Assembly (NCBI RefSeq): GCF_023343835.1
Contig: NW_026040168.1
Coordinates: 62,001 to 126,000 of the forward strand
Direction: 5' to 3'
Origin: Lagopus muta
Lineage: Eukaryota; Chordata; Aves; Galliformes; Phasianidae
DNA: 64,000 nt
The stretch's first letter is position 1; each line of letters begins with the position of its first letter. Positions 21,782 through 34,247 of the stretch are shown one piece after another. Below the pieces are notes generated by a model. It was not told where the DNA came from and ran no database searches. It was given only the letters and a program-made list of their open reading frames with translations. A program made the translations under genes and the position numbers.

Positions 21782-22735
21782 TATAGAATTGGTTCTGGTG
21801 GGTGCCTGTGGAGGGTAATGAAAAGCTTTGCGCAGCATTTGCACAATAAAGATGGAGCACGGAGATATCATCTCTGTCTCGCGTGTCTTACTGATGGAAA
21901 TGGTCCTGCAAGTTAAAACGGTGGGTCTCCGTCTCCCAAAGATAATATAGGATGTGCCGTGTGTTTGAGGCCTTGCCGTCTTCCCCCAGCTTCCAAATGA
22001 AAGGGCGTGGGTTTTATCGCGTAACAGCAGCATCGACAAGCGGCAGGCGTAGAATTATAAAGGAATAAGGTTGGAAGAAAGCTTCCAGATATCATCAGTC
22101 GTACGGCCCTGTCCCGAGGCCGAGCAAACGCTACCTGCATGATTGCTGTCCGGTGCTCGTCAGCCTGTTCTTAACCCATCTCGAAGCTTTGCCGCCGCTT
22201 CCGCTTTCTTTTCAGTCGCGGATTTTGCGACGTGGAGAATTAGTTTCTCCCACAGGAACTTTCCCAAATGGAAAAGACTTTGTGATGCTCGAGACGGCAA
22301 TTGTCGCGCTTCTGCTGTCTTTGATATTCGGCTGCCCTTCTCCATTTTTCATTTTTCATACAAACAAAGCATTAAAAAAAAAAACTCCAAAAAACGTAGC
22401 ATTGTTCCATAACCGGAAGGAGGGGCACTACAGGCACCGTCAGGCTCTAACGTGTAATCACGTCTCGTGCTTTGTTAGGCCTCTGGCTTTGCTTTAGTCT
22501 TTGTTGAATTGCGATTGCATTCAAGGCTGACTGGAGTGGGGGAGTGTCAAAATGCTAATAGATATTTGCATTAAAAGTTGAATACTTGAAACTCGCCGAG
22601 TGAAATTATTGTGTGGCCGTTCCTCAAAGAATCTTGATTTGTCAGCAGTAGATCCGCTTGCGGGACTGGCGATCGCAGCTGTGAATGACTCTGAATTAAA
22701 CCGTTTGAAGAAGCGGAATGAAACAACTTGTTACG

Positions 22736-24768
22736 TTTTTCCTAATATCCAACCTGAAGCTCCCCCCCGGCGCAGCTGACGGCCGTTACCTCTTGTCCCA
22801 CCGCTAGTTACCTGGGAGAAGCGGCCAACCCTCACCTCGCTACAACCACCTTTCGGGTAGTTGTAAAGAGGCGATAAGGTCTCTCTCTCTGCCCTGAGCC
22901 TCCCCTTCTCCAGACAAAACAATCCCAGCTCCCTCAGCCGCTACCCATAGGTCTTGTGCTCCAGTCCCTTCACCAGCTTGGTTGCCCTCCTCCTCTGGAC
23001 ACGCTCCGGAGCCTCAACGTCTTTCTTGTAGTGAGGGGCCCAAAACTGAACGCAGTACTCGAGGTGCGGCCTCACCCGGGCCGAGTACAGAGGGATGATC
23101 ACCTCCCTAGTCCTGCTGACTGCACGATTTGTGATCCAAGCCAGGATGCCGTTGGCCTTCTTGGCCCCCTGGGCACGCTGCTGGCTCGTGTTCAGGCGGC
23201 TGTTGACTAATGCCCCCAGAACCGTTTCCTCGGTGCAGCTTTCCAGCCACCCTTCCCCGAGCCCATAGCGTTGCATGAGGTTGTTGTGAGCAAAGTGCGG
23301 GACCTGGCGCTTGGTCTCGTTGAAGCTCCTACAATTGGCCTCAGCCAAGCGATCCAGCCTATCCGGATCCCTGCGTAGGGCCTTCCTACCCTCAGGCAGA
23401 TCAGCCCTTCCTCCCAACATGGTGTCATCTGCAACCTTCCTGAGAGTGCGCTCAATCCCCTCGTCCAGATCACCAACCAAGATATTGAACAGGACCGGCT
23501 CAAATGCTGGCCCCCTGGGGAACACCGCTGGCGACCACCACCAGCTGGACTGAACTCCATTCACCACCACTCTCTGGGCCCGGCCGTCCAGCCAGGTTTT
23601 TACCCGGCAGAGTACGCCTGCCCAAGCCGTGGGCTGCCATCTTCTCTGGGAGAATACCGTGGGAGACAGAATCAAAGGCTTCACTGAAGTCTAGGTAGAC
23701 GACATCCACAGCCTTTGCCTCATCCACTAGGCGGGTCACCTGGTCGTAGAAGGAGATCGGGTCGGTCAAGCAGGACCTGTCTTTAAGGGACCCGCGCTGG
23801 CTAGGCCCGGTCCCCTGGTTGTCCCGCACACGCCCTGTGATGTCGCTCCGGGTGATCTGCTCCACGAGCTTCCTCAATACCGAGGTCAGGCTGACAGGCC
23901 TGTAGTTCCCCGGATCCTCCATCCGACCCTTCTTGTAGGTGGGCGTCTGTCTCGCTCCAGCTATCGGTAGCGAGATGGTTCGTTATATGCGTATACCCGA
24001 CGTGAGATTAAGACTCAGAAAGGAGCCAACTGTTTGCCCAACCAGTTTATTGTGAAAGGTTTTGGTTAGCTAGGCCTGGGGATGGGAGGTGGGACGAAGA
24101 AAGCAATAGCAAAAAGACAGAAAAGAAAAGCGAGGATTTGTTACAGGAACGCAGAGATTGTTACCACCGCAGTGTCACAATGTTTCATGAGTCTGGTTGG
24201 CAGCGGGGGTGGGGGGTGCAGGTTCTCTTTCTCGGTCGATCACAGGCGGAAGGAAAACACAACAAGGGAATAGCGCGCACAAAGTTTCGGCAGACTCCAT
24301 ACGTATATATACTGTCTGGCTCTCCTTGGCTTGCTCATCGTAAGGGCACGTCCAGCACAGGTGCAACAGTCAGAACAGACAGAAGTAAAGAAGGCACTGG
24401 GAATTGAGGGGCGTTTATTCCGCTCCGCGGCCCCATCTTCCAGCTCAGGGGGCTGAGTACCCTGAGGATAGCTGGTCTGACTGTTAAAGACAGAAGTGAA
24501 GAGGGCATTGAGAACTTCAGCCTTTTCCTCCTCCTTGGTGGTGACGTTCCCCACCGCATCGAATAAAGCAGGGAGATTCTCCTTGGCCCTCCTCTTGCTA
24601 TTAATATGTTCATAAAAACAATGTTTTAATCGTCTCGAGCAACGGTGGCCACATTAAGGTCTCGCTGGGCTTTTGCCCGTCTAATTTTCTCCCTGCGTAT
24701 TCTAGCAACATCCTTGCACTCTTCCCGAGTTGCCTGTCCCTTCTTGCGAAGATGGCACACTCCTGGCC
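22736..24768 (-). mobile_element. CR1 LINE fragment, unit 5
   Basis: 2033 bp, same structure; keeps the CACC variant near 23537 shared with unit 4. RT core frame 23922-23500. Confidence 0.93.
23948..24368 (-). mobile_element. LTR-like insert, unit 5
   Basis: Same position and signals as unit 2. Confidence 0.4.
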
Positions 24769-24857
24769 TGCCCGGCCAATACGCGGTCATTCGACGGGAG
24801 GGATCGGCACCAAAAAGCCCCCAGCGCGTTTGAGGAGGAGCCGATAAGGGCAATCCC

Positions 24858-25221
24858 TAATACCCGGGGCCTGTTCTGCAGGCCTCGTTTGGCCGCCGCA
24901 GGGGCGCCGCACTTACAGGGCACAGCTTCCCTTCGCGGAGGCGCCCTCCCGCTCCCCCACGTCGCATCCCCGCGCGCCCGGAGGCGCGCGCAAAGTCCCT
25001 GAGCCCCGATAAGCACCGGGCCGACGGGAGCGGAGCCGCCAACAGGGCGGGGACAAGCGTAAAGGGCACGCGAGACAGCCAACCGAGGCGCTCGAACGGC
25101 CGGCGGCGCTCCGTCGGCCCAATGAGCGCCGCCGAGGGCCGGGCCGGGCCGAGCCGAGCCGAGCCGAGCCGAGAGGGGGAGGTTCGCGGCTGAGGGAGTG
25201 TTGTAGCGAGCGCGCGCCGTC
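24858..25221 (+). promoter_or_regulatory. HINTW promoter, copy 5
   Basis: CpG-rich, TATA-less. CCAAT at 25119-25123, GC box at 25045-25052, (CCGAG)5 at 25149-25173. Confidence 0.55.
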
Positions 25222-27528
25222 ATGGCCGGCGGGATGGTTAGGTCGCCGGCCGCCCGGCGCAGTGGCGCCGCTCTCTTCGGAAAAGTCGGCCGCCAGGAGT
25301 TCTCCGCCAACGTTATCCGCGAGAAGAGGAGGAGCCGTTGTGGACGAGGAGGTAGCCGCGGCGTTGCCGTGCGTTGTGCGATTCTTCCCTTGCCCCCCCT
25401 TCCCACCCCTCCCCCACCCTAGCGCGCTCGCCCGCCCGCCCTCTGGAACGAGCGCCCGTTGCGGTGCCGGCGAGTGCGGCGGGGCGAGCGGCGACGTTGC
25501 CGCCGGGCGGGCGGACGGGCCTTTCTGGCCGCTGATGCTCGCTACTGCCGCGCCTCCTCTAAAACCCGGCGCTCCTTCGGTGCCACGGGGCTGCCGTGGC
25601 GCGTACTGGCTTGCTGGTGCCGCCTGGCTCGCCTAGCTTCCCAGCGCCCCCGTGTGGTGTGCGCGCGTGTGTAGAGGCGGGCGTGTGACGCTGAAGCGCT
25701 TGGTGGCAGTCGCGGGCGCTTGCCGCGCGCGATATCTATCAGCCCTTTGGCGCTGCTAGTCGTGCTAGTTCCATTAGAATTAGTTGACCGTTTCCTACAG
25801 GTCGGTGGTATTCCCGTGTGCAAGGCGATAACCTTTGCGTCGATTTGGAAGTGTCTGACGTAGAGCCAGCCTCACCGCGCTAATCCGGAACGTTCTTTCG
25901 CCTGAGTACGCGGTGTTCTTGAGGACAGAGAGTCAACCCGGCCTCAGTCGGGATAACCCCAGGTTCTTAGTAAATGCCTTGGTCAAAAGTAGGATAGGAA
26001 GGCGATATTTGGCCATAATTGAAGGATGGTGAGCCACCGTTTGCCGCCTGAGTGGTTAAGCGGGGTCTTAATAAGAGAGTGAAATAAGCGCAAATGGAGG
26101 TGGTTTGGTTTGGGTTTAAAATCGCTCCGTGCTCGTAGCAGCAGGAGCCTGTGAAAACGTGTTTTGTGGATAGAAGGGAGAGGACTTTGCCAATTCAAAG
26201 ATCACTTAGGAAGAATCGCCGTGTTGTCTTGCGTTTGGGGTACGAGTTCAGTGGGGCATAGCGATCTGCTTAAGCTATTGCCTTTCTCCGGAGCCAACCC
26301 CGTTTTAACCGTGTACTCTTCTTCCTCCAGTGCCTTGTGTTCCGTGATGTTTCAACGCAAGCTCCTACGCTTTTTCCTAGCCGCTCGCGACAAGGCCGTT
26401 GTGAGGTTGTCCGAAGCAGAAGATTCTGGCGCACCTGTAAAGACCGTGGAAGCTTTCTGTACACCGAACGGTGCCTGTAAGTGGTACGTAATTTAGTAGG
26501 CGCTGTCCCATGGCCTCGTTTCCTCTAGATGTTGCAAAGAGGCACAGTAGGCTATTTGGGGTTTCCCGACACCGTAGTCTTTTGCCTCTAGCTTGTGACG
26601 GAGCTGAGCGTTTTGACTAAGGGTAGCGAGAGAAAGCGATGCTCATTTCTGGGTGCGTGCTTGTAGTGCAAAATGCAGTGCTGTTTGGAAGTATGGCCCG
26701 ATGCCTGTTTTCAGGGTTTCCCGACAGTGGTACTTGCTCAAATGCGGAGAAGAGGGCTTGGGGTTTTGAGCAGGTCGGAGGCGAGGAAGGGGAAAGCTGT
26801 CTGAGGGGTGCTGGATGTTTCATTTTCAGCTATAGAAGTCAAGTTGGATGGCTTTTGTGTGGGCTCGCAAAGCCTACGTCGAGTTTTTCTTTTCTGCCAG
26901 AATGACTTACGTTGCCCGAAGATATAATGGGGGGCTGGAACCCCGAGACAAATCTGGCTACTGTGCCCGATTTGTAGTCCGTCACTGTCTAGCTGGGGGT
27001 GGGGAGGGGGTTAAAAAAAAAGAAAAAGAAGGAAAAAAAACGATGGCAAGTTCCCATAGCTGCCCCTCCCCCCATTGTGCATAATCGGTCTTTGTAACTT
27101 TGCTTAGAATGTGTCAGTTGCAGAAAGGCGGAAATTTGAAGAGCAGCGCTTGAATGGCGAAGAACTAGTTCACCGCGTTCTGTGGATGGTTCTTTGCTCA
27201 CCTTCCTTCGCTTCCTGCCCTCTCCGCTCTTCTGTGTGTTGTAGCACGCTACGTTACGTAACGTTATTTCCCCCTCCAGCTTCACAGGCGTTTGATGATT
27301 GTTGGCGAGAAGTGTGCTGCTAACCTGGGCCTGACCGATGGATTCCGGATGGCTGTGAGATACCCCCCCTCAGGCCCTTCCGACTACCGCACGCGTCTTT
27401 GTATTCTGGGTGGCCGTCAGTTGGGCCAGCCTCCCGGGGAAGACGTTTGCACCGCAGGAGTTGCTGCACGCGTACGGATCGCCACCGAATGGATTTCACG
27501 TGTCGCCCGTCAGTCTAGCCTCCGTTGA
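25222..27528 (+). CDS. HINTW: HINTW copy 5
   Basis: Exon 1 from ATG 25222 (donors after 25362 or 25368), exon 2 26331-26476, exon 3 27288-27528. Exon 2 codon 13 Thr; exon 3 has one private silent change (CTC to CTT, Leu, near 27399). The 5' half resembles copies 3 and 4 (short intron 1 form, GCATAG near 26257), while intron 2 and the 3' flank match copy 6 (for example TTTTGTGTG near 26855, CTTCTGTGTG near 27230). The switch makes it look like a recombinant. Confidence 0.85.
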
Positions 27529-28482
27529 CATAGAATTGGTTCTGGTGGGTGCCTGTGGAGGGTAATGAAAAGCTTTGCGCAGCATTTGCACAATAAAGAT
27601 GGAGCACGGAGATATCATCTCTGTCTCGCGTGTCTTACTGATGGAAATGGTCCTGCAAGTTAAAACGGTGGGTCTCCATCTCCCAAAGATAATATAGGAT
27701 GTGCCGTGTGTTTGAGGCCTTGCCGTCTTCCCCCAGCTTCCAAATGAAAGGGCGTGGGTTTTATCGCGTAACAGCAGCATCGACAAGCTGCAGGCGTAGA
27801 ATTATAGAGGAATAAGGTTGGAAGAAAGCTTCCAGATATCATCAGTCGTATGGCCCTGTCCCGAGGCCGAGCAAACGCTACCTGCATGATTGCTGTCCGG
27901 TGCTCGTCAGCCTGTTCTTAACCCATCTCGAAGCTTTGCCGCCGCTTCCGCTTTCTTTTCAGTCGCGGATTTTGCGACGTGGAGAATTAGTTTCTCCCAC
28001 AGGAACTTTCCCAAATGGAAAAGACTTTGTGATGCTCGAGACGGCAATTGTCGCGCTTCTGCTGTCTTTGATATTCGGCTGCCCTTCTCCATTTTTCATT
28101 TTTCATACAAACAAAGCATTAAAAAAAAAAACCCCAAAAAACGTAGCATTGTTCCATAACCGGAAGGAGGGGCACTACAGGCACCGTCAGGCTCTAACGT
28201 GTAATCACGTCTCGTGCTTTGTTAGGCCTCTGGCTTTGCTTTAGTCTTTGTTGAATTGCGATTGCATTCAAGGCTGACTGGAGTGGGGGAGTGTCAAAAT
28301 GCTAATAGATATTTGCATTAAAAGTTGAATACTTGAAACTCGCCGAGTGAAATTATTGTGTGGCCGTTCCTCAAAGAATCTTCATTTGTCAGCAGTAGAT
28401 CCGCTTGCGGGACTGGCGATCGCAGCTGTGAATGACTCTGAATTAAACCGTTTGAAGAAGCGGAATGAAACAACTTGTTACG

Positions 28483-30515
28483 TTTTTCCTAATATCCAAC
28501 CTGAAGCTCCCCCCCGGCGCAGCTGACGGCCGTTACCTCTTGTCCCACCGCTAGTTACCTGGGAGAAGCGGCCAACCCTCACCTCGCTACAACCACCTTT
28601 CGGGTAGTTGTAAAGAGGCGATAAGGTCTCTCTCTCTGCCCTGAGCCTCCCCTTCTCCAGACAAAACAATCCCAGCTCCCTCAGCCGCTACCCATAGGTC
28701 TTGTGCTCCAGTCCCTTCACCATCTTGGTTGCCCTCCTCCTCTGGACACGCTCCGGAGCCTCAACGTCTTTCTTGTAGTGAGGGGCCCAAAACTGAACGC
28801 AGTACTCGAGGTGCGGCCTCACCCGGGCCGAGTACAGAGGGATGATCACCTCCCTAGTCCTGCTGACTGCACGATTTGTGATCCAAGCCAGGATGCCGTT
28901 GGCCTTCTTGGCCCCCTGGGCACGCTGCTGGCTCGTGTTCAGGCGGCTGTTGACTAATGCCCCCAGAACCGTTTCCTCGGTGCAGCTTTCCAGCCACCCT
29001 TCCCCGAGCCCATAGCGTTGCATGAGGTTGTTGTGAGCAAAGTGCGGGACCTGGCGCTTGGTCTCGTTGAAGCTCCTACAATTGGCCTCAGCCAAGCGAT
29101 CCAGCCTATCCGGATCCCTGCGTAGGGCCTTCCTACCCTCAGGCAGATCAGCCCTTCCTCCCAACATGGTGTCATCTGCAACCTTCCTGAGAGTGCGCTC
29201 AATCCCCTCGTCCAGATCACCAACCAAGATATTGAACAGGACCGGCTCAAATGCTGGCCCCCTGGGGAACACCGCTGGCGACCACCGCCAGCTGGACTGA
29301 ACTCCATTCACCACCACTCTCTGGGCCCGGCCGTCCAGCCAGGTTTTTACCCGGCAGAGTACGCCTGCCCAAGCCGTGGGCTGCCATCTTCTCTGGGAGA
29401 ATACCGTGGGAGACAGAATCAAAGGCTTCACTGAAGTCTAGGTAGACGACATCCACAGCCTTTGCCTCATCCACTAGGCGGGTCACCTGGTCGTAGAAGG
29501 AGATCGGGTCGGTCAAGCAGGACCTGTCTTTAAGGGACCCGCGCTGGCTAGGCCCGGTCCCCTGGTTGTCCCGCACACGCCCTGTGATGTCGCTCCGGGT
29601 GATCTGCTCCACGAGCTTCCTCAATACCGAGGTCAGGCTGACAGGCCTGTAGTTCCCCGGATCCTCCATCCGACCCTTCTTGTAGGTGGGCGTCTGTCTC
29701 GCTCCAGCTATCGGTAGCGAGATGGTTCGTTATATGCGTATACCCGACGTGAGATTAAGACTCAGAAAGGAGCCAACTGTTTGCCCAACCAGTTTATTGT
29801 GAAAGGTTTTGGTTAGCTAGGCCTGGGGATGGGAGGTGGGACGAAGAAAGCAATAGCAAAAAGACAGAAAAGAAAAGCGAGGATTTGTTACAGGAACGCA
29901 GAGATTGTTACCACCGCAGTGTCACAATGTTTCATGAGTCTGGTTGGCAGCGGGGGTGGGGGGTGCAGGTTCTCTTTCTCGGTCGATCACAGGCGGAAGG
30001 AAAACACAACAAGGGAATAGCGCGCACAAAGTTTCGGCAGACTCCATACGTATATATACTGTCTGGCTCTCCTTGGCTTGCTCATCGTAAGGGCACGTCC
30101 AGCACAGGTGCAACAGTCAGAACAGACAGAAGTAAAGAAGGCACTGGGAATTGAGGGGCGTTTATTCCGCTCCGCGGCCCCATCTTCCAGCTCAGGGGGC
30201 TGAGTACCCTGAGGATAGCTGGTCTGACTGTTAAAGACAGAAGTGAAGAGGGCATTGAGAACTTCAGCCTTTTCCTCCTCCTTGGTGGTGACGTTCCCCA
30301 CCGCATCGAATAAAGCAGGGAGATTCTCCTTGGCCCTCCTCTTGCTATTAATATGTTCATAAAAACAATGTTTTAATCGTCTCGAGCAACGGTGGCCACA
30401 TTAAGGTCTCACTGGGCTTTTGCCCGTCTAATTTTCTCCCTGCGTATTCTAGCAACATCCTTGCACTCTTCCCGAGTTGCCTGTCCCTTCTTGCGAAGAT
30501 GGCACACTCCTGGCC
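28483..30515 (-). mobile_element. CR1 LINE fragment, unit 6
   Basis: 2033 bp, same structure. First unit with CACCATCTTGG (near 28718) instead of CACCAGCTTGG, a Leu to Met change shared by units 6-9. RT core frame 29669-29247. Confidence 0.93.
29695..30115 (-). mobile_element. LTR-like insert, unit 6
   Basis: Same position and signals as unit 2. Confidence 0.4.
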
Positions 30516-30604
30516 TGCCCGGCCAATACGCGGTCATTCGACGGGAGGGATCGGCACCAAAAAGCCCCCAGCGCGTTTGAGGAGGAGCCGATAAGGGCAA
30601 TCCC

Positions 30605-30969
30605 TAATACCCGGGGCCTGTTCTGCAGGCCTCGTTTGGCCGCCGCAGGGGCGCCGCACTTACAGGGCACAGCTTCCCTTCGCGGAGGCGCCCTCCCGCT
30701 CCCCCCACGTCGCATCCCCGCGCGCCCGGAGGCGCGCGCAAAGTCCCTGAGCCCCGATAAGCACCGGGCCGACGGGAGCGGAGCCGCCAACAGGGCGGGG
30801 ACAAGCGTAAAGGGCACGCGAGACAGCCAACCGAGGCGCTCGAACGGCCGGCGGCGCTCCGTCGGCCCAATGAGCGCCGCCGAGGGCCGGGCCGGGCCGA
30901 GCCGAGCCGAGCCGAGCCGAGAGGGGGAGGTTCGCGGCTGAGGGAGTGTTGTAGCGAGCGCGCGCCGTC
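30605..30969 (+). promoter_or_regulatory. HINTW promoter, copy 6
   Basis: One base longer than the other copies because a C run at 30701-30706 has six Cs instead of five. CCAAT at 30867-30871, GC box at 30793-30800, (CCGAG)5 at 30897-30921. Confidence 0.55.
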
Positions 30970-33293
30970 ATGGCCGGCGGGATGGTTAGGTCGCCGGCCG
31001 CCCGGCGCAGTGGCGCCGCTCTCTTCGGAAAAGTCGGCCGCCAGGAGTTCTCCGCCAACGTTATCCGCGAGAAGAGGAGGAGCCGTTGTGGACGAGGAGG
31101 TAGCCGCGGCGTTGCCGTGCGTTGTGCGATTCTTCCCTTGCCCCCCCTTCCCACCCCTCCCCCACCCTAGCGCGCTCGCCCGCCCGCCCTCTGGAACGAG
31201 CGCCCGTTGCGGTGCCGGCGAGTGCGGCGGGGCGAGCGGCGACGTTGCCGCCGGGCGGGCGGACGGGCCTTTCTGGCCGCTGATGCTCGCTACTGCCGCG
31301 CCTCCTCTAAAACCCGGCGCTCCTTCGGTGCCACGGGGCTGCCGTGGCGCGTACTGGCTTGCTGGTGCCGCCTGGCTCGCCTAGCTTCCCAGCGCCCCCG
31401 TGTGGTGTGCGCGCGTGTGTAGAGGCGGGCGTGTGACGCTGAAGCGCTTGGTGGCAGTCGCGGGCGCTTGCCGCGCGCGATATCTATCAGCCCTTTGGCG
31501 CTGCTAGTCGTGCTAGTTCCATTAGAATTAGTTGACCATTGGGATTAGTTGGCCGTTTCCTTCAGGTCGGTGGTATTCCCGTGTGCAAGGCGATAACCTT
31601 TGCGTCGATTTGGAAGTGTCTGACGTAGAGCCAGCCTCACCGCGCTAATCCGGAACGTTCTTTCGCCTGAGTACGCGGTGTTCTTGAGGACAGAGAGTCA
31701 ACCCGGCCTCAGTCGGGATAACCCCAGGTTCTTAGTAAATGCCTTGGTCAAAAGTAGGATAGGAAGGCGATATTTGGCCATAATTGAAGGATGGTGAGCC
31801 ACCGTTTGCCGCCTGAGTGGTTAAGCGGGGTCTTAATAAGAGAGTGAAATAAGCGCAAATGGAGGTGGTTTGGTTTGGGTTTAAAATCGCTCCGTGCTCG
31901 TAGCAGCAGGAGCCTGTGAAAACGTGTTTTGTGGATAGAAGGGAGAGGACTTTGCCAATTCAAAGATCACTTAGGAAGAATCGCCGTGTTGTCTTGCGTT
32001 TGGGGTACGAGTTCAGTGGGGCGTAGCGATCTGCTTAAGCTATTGCCTTTCTCCGGAGCCAACCCCGTTTTAACCGTGTACTCTTCTTCCTCCAGTGCCT
32101 TGTGTTCCGTGATGTTTCAACGCAAGCTCCTACGCTTTTTCCTAGCCGCTCGCGACAAGGCCGTTGTGAGGTTGTCCGAAGCAGAAGATTCTGGCGCACC
32201 TGTAAAGACCGTGGAAGCTTTCTGTACACCGAACGGTGCCTGTAAGTGGTACGTAATTTAGTAGGCGCTGTCCCATGGCCTCGTTTCCTCTAGATGTTGC
32301 AAAGAGGCACAGTAGGCTATTTGGGGTTTCCCGACACCGTAGTCTTTTGCCTCTAGCTTGTGACGGAGCTGAGCGTTTTGACTAAGGGTAGCGAGAGAAA
32401 GCGATGCTCATTTCTGGGTGCGTGCTTGTAGTGCAAAATGCAGTGCTGTTTGGAAGTATGGCCCGATGCCTGTTTTCAGGGTTTCCCGACAGTGGTACTT
32501 GCTCAAATGCGGAGAAGAGGGCTTGGGGTTTTGAGCAGGTCGGAGGCGAGGAAGGGGAAAGCTGTCTGAGGGGTGCTGGATGTTTCATTTTCAGCTATAG
32601 AAGTCAAGTTGGATGGCTTTTGTGTGGGCTCGCAAAGCCTACGTCGAGTTTTTCTTTTCTGCCAGAATGACTTACGTTGCCCGAAGATATAATGGGGGGC
32701 TGGAACCCCGAGACAAATCTGGCTACTGTGCCCGATTTGTAGTCCGTCACTGTCTAGCTGGGGGTGGGGAGGGGGTTAAAAAAAAAGAAAAAGAAGGAAA
32801 AAAAACGATGGCAAGTTCCCATAGCTGCCCCTCCCCCCATTGTGCATAATCGGTCTTTGTAACTTTGCTTAGAATGTGTCAGTTGCAGAAAGGCGGAAAT
32901 TTGAAGAGCAGCGCTTGAATGGCGAAGAACTAGTTCACCGCGTTCTGTGGATGGTTCTTTGCTCACCTTCCTTCGCTTCCTGCCCTCTCCGCTCTTCTGT
33001 GTGTTGTAGCACGCTACGTTACGTAACGTTATTTCCCCCTCCAGCTTCACAGGCGTTTGATGATTGTTGGCGAGAAGTGTGCTGCTAACCTGGGCCTGAC
33101 CGATGGATTCCGGATGGCTGTGAGATACCCCCCCTCAGGCCCTTCCGACTACCGCACGCGTCTCTGTATTCTGGGTGGCCGTCAGTTGGGCCAGCCTCCC
33201 GGGGAAGACGTTTGCACCGCAGGAGTTGCTGCACGCGTACGGATCGCCACCGAATGGATTTCACGTGTCGCCCGTCAGTCTAGCCTCCGTTGA
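30970..33293 (+). CDS. HINTW: HINTW copy 6
   Basis: Exon 1 from ATG 30970 (donors after 31110 or 31116), exon 2 32096-32241, exon 3 33053-33293. Exon 2 codon 13 Thr. Intron 1 has the long form, unlike its neighbours 5 and 7. Intron 2 and the 3' flank are nearly the same as in copy 5. Confidence 0.85.
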
Positions 33294-34247
33294 CATAGAA
33301 TTGGTTCTGGTGGGTGCCTGTGGAGGGTAATGAAAAGCTTTGCGCAGCATTTGCACAATAAAGATGGAGCACGGAGATATCATCTCTGTCTCGCGTGTCT
33401 TACTGATGGAAATGGTCCTGCAAGTTAAAACGGTGGGTCTCCATCTCCCAAAGATAATATAGGATGTGCCGTGTGTTTGAGGCCTTGCCGTCTTCCCCCA
33501 GCTTCCAAATGAAAGGGCGTGGGTTTTATCGCGTAACAGCAGCATCGACAAGCTGCAGGCGTAGAATTATAGAGGAATAAGGTTGGAAGAAAGCTTCCAG
33601 ATATCATCAGTCGTATGGCCCTGTCCCGAGGCCGAGCAAACGCTACCTGCATGATTGCTGTCCGGTGCTCGTCAGCCTGTTCTTAACCCATCTCGAAGCT
33701 TTGCCGCCGCTTCCGCTTTCTTTTCAGTCGCGGATTTTGCGACGTGGAGAATTAGTTTCTCCCACAGGAACTTTCCCAAATGGAAAAGACTTTGTGATGC
33801 TCGAGACGGCAATTGTCGCGCTTCTGCTGTCTTTGATATTCGGCTGCCCTTCTCCATTTTTCATTTTTCATACAAACAAAGCATTAAAAAAAAAAACCCC
33901 AAAAAACGTAGCATTGTTCCATAACCGGAAGGAGGGGCACTACAGGCACCGTCAGGCTCTAACGTGTAATCACGTCTCGTGCTTTGTTAGGCCTCTGGCT
34001 TTGCTTTAGTCTTTGTTGAATTGCGATTGCATTCAAGGCTGACTGGAGTGGGGGAGTGTCAAAATGCTAATAGATATTTGCATTAAAAGTTGAATACTTG
34101 AAACTCGCCGAGTGAAATTATTGTGTGGCCGTTCCTCAAAGAATCTTCATTTGTCAGCAGTAGATCCGCTTGCGGGACTGGCGATCGCAGCTGTGAATGA
34201 CTCTGAATTAAACCGTTTGAAGAAGCGGAATGAAACAACTTGTTACG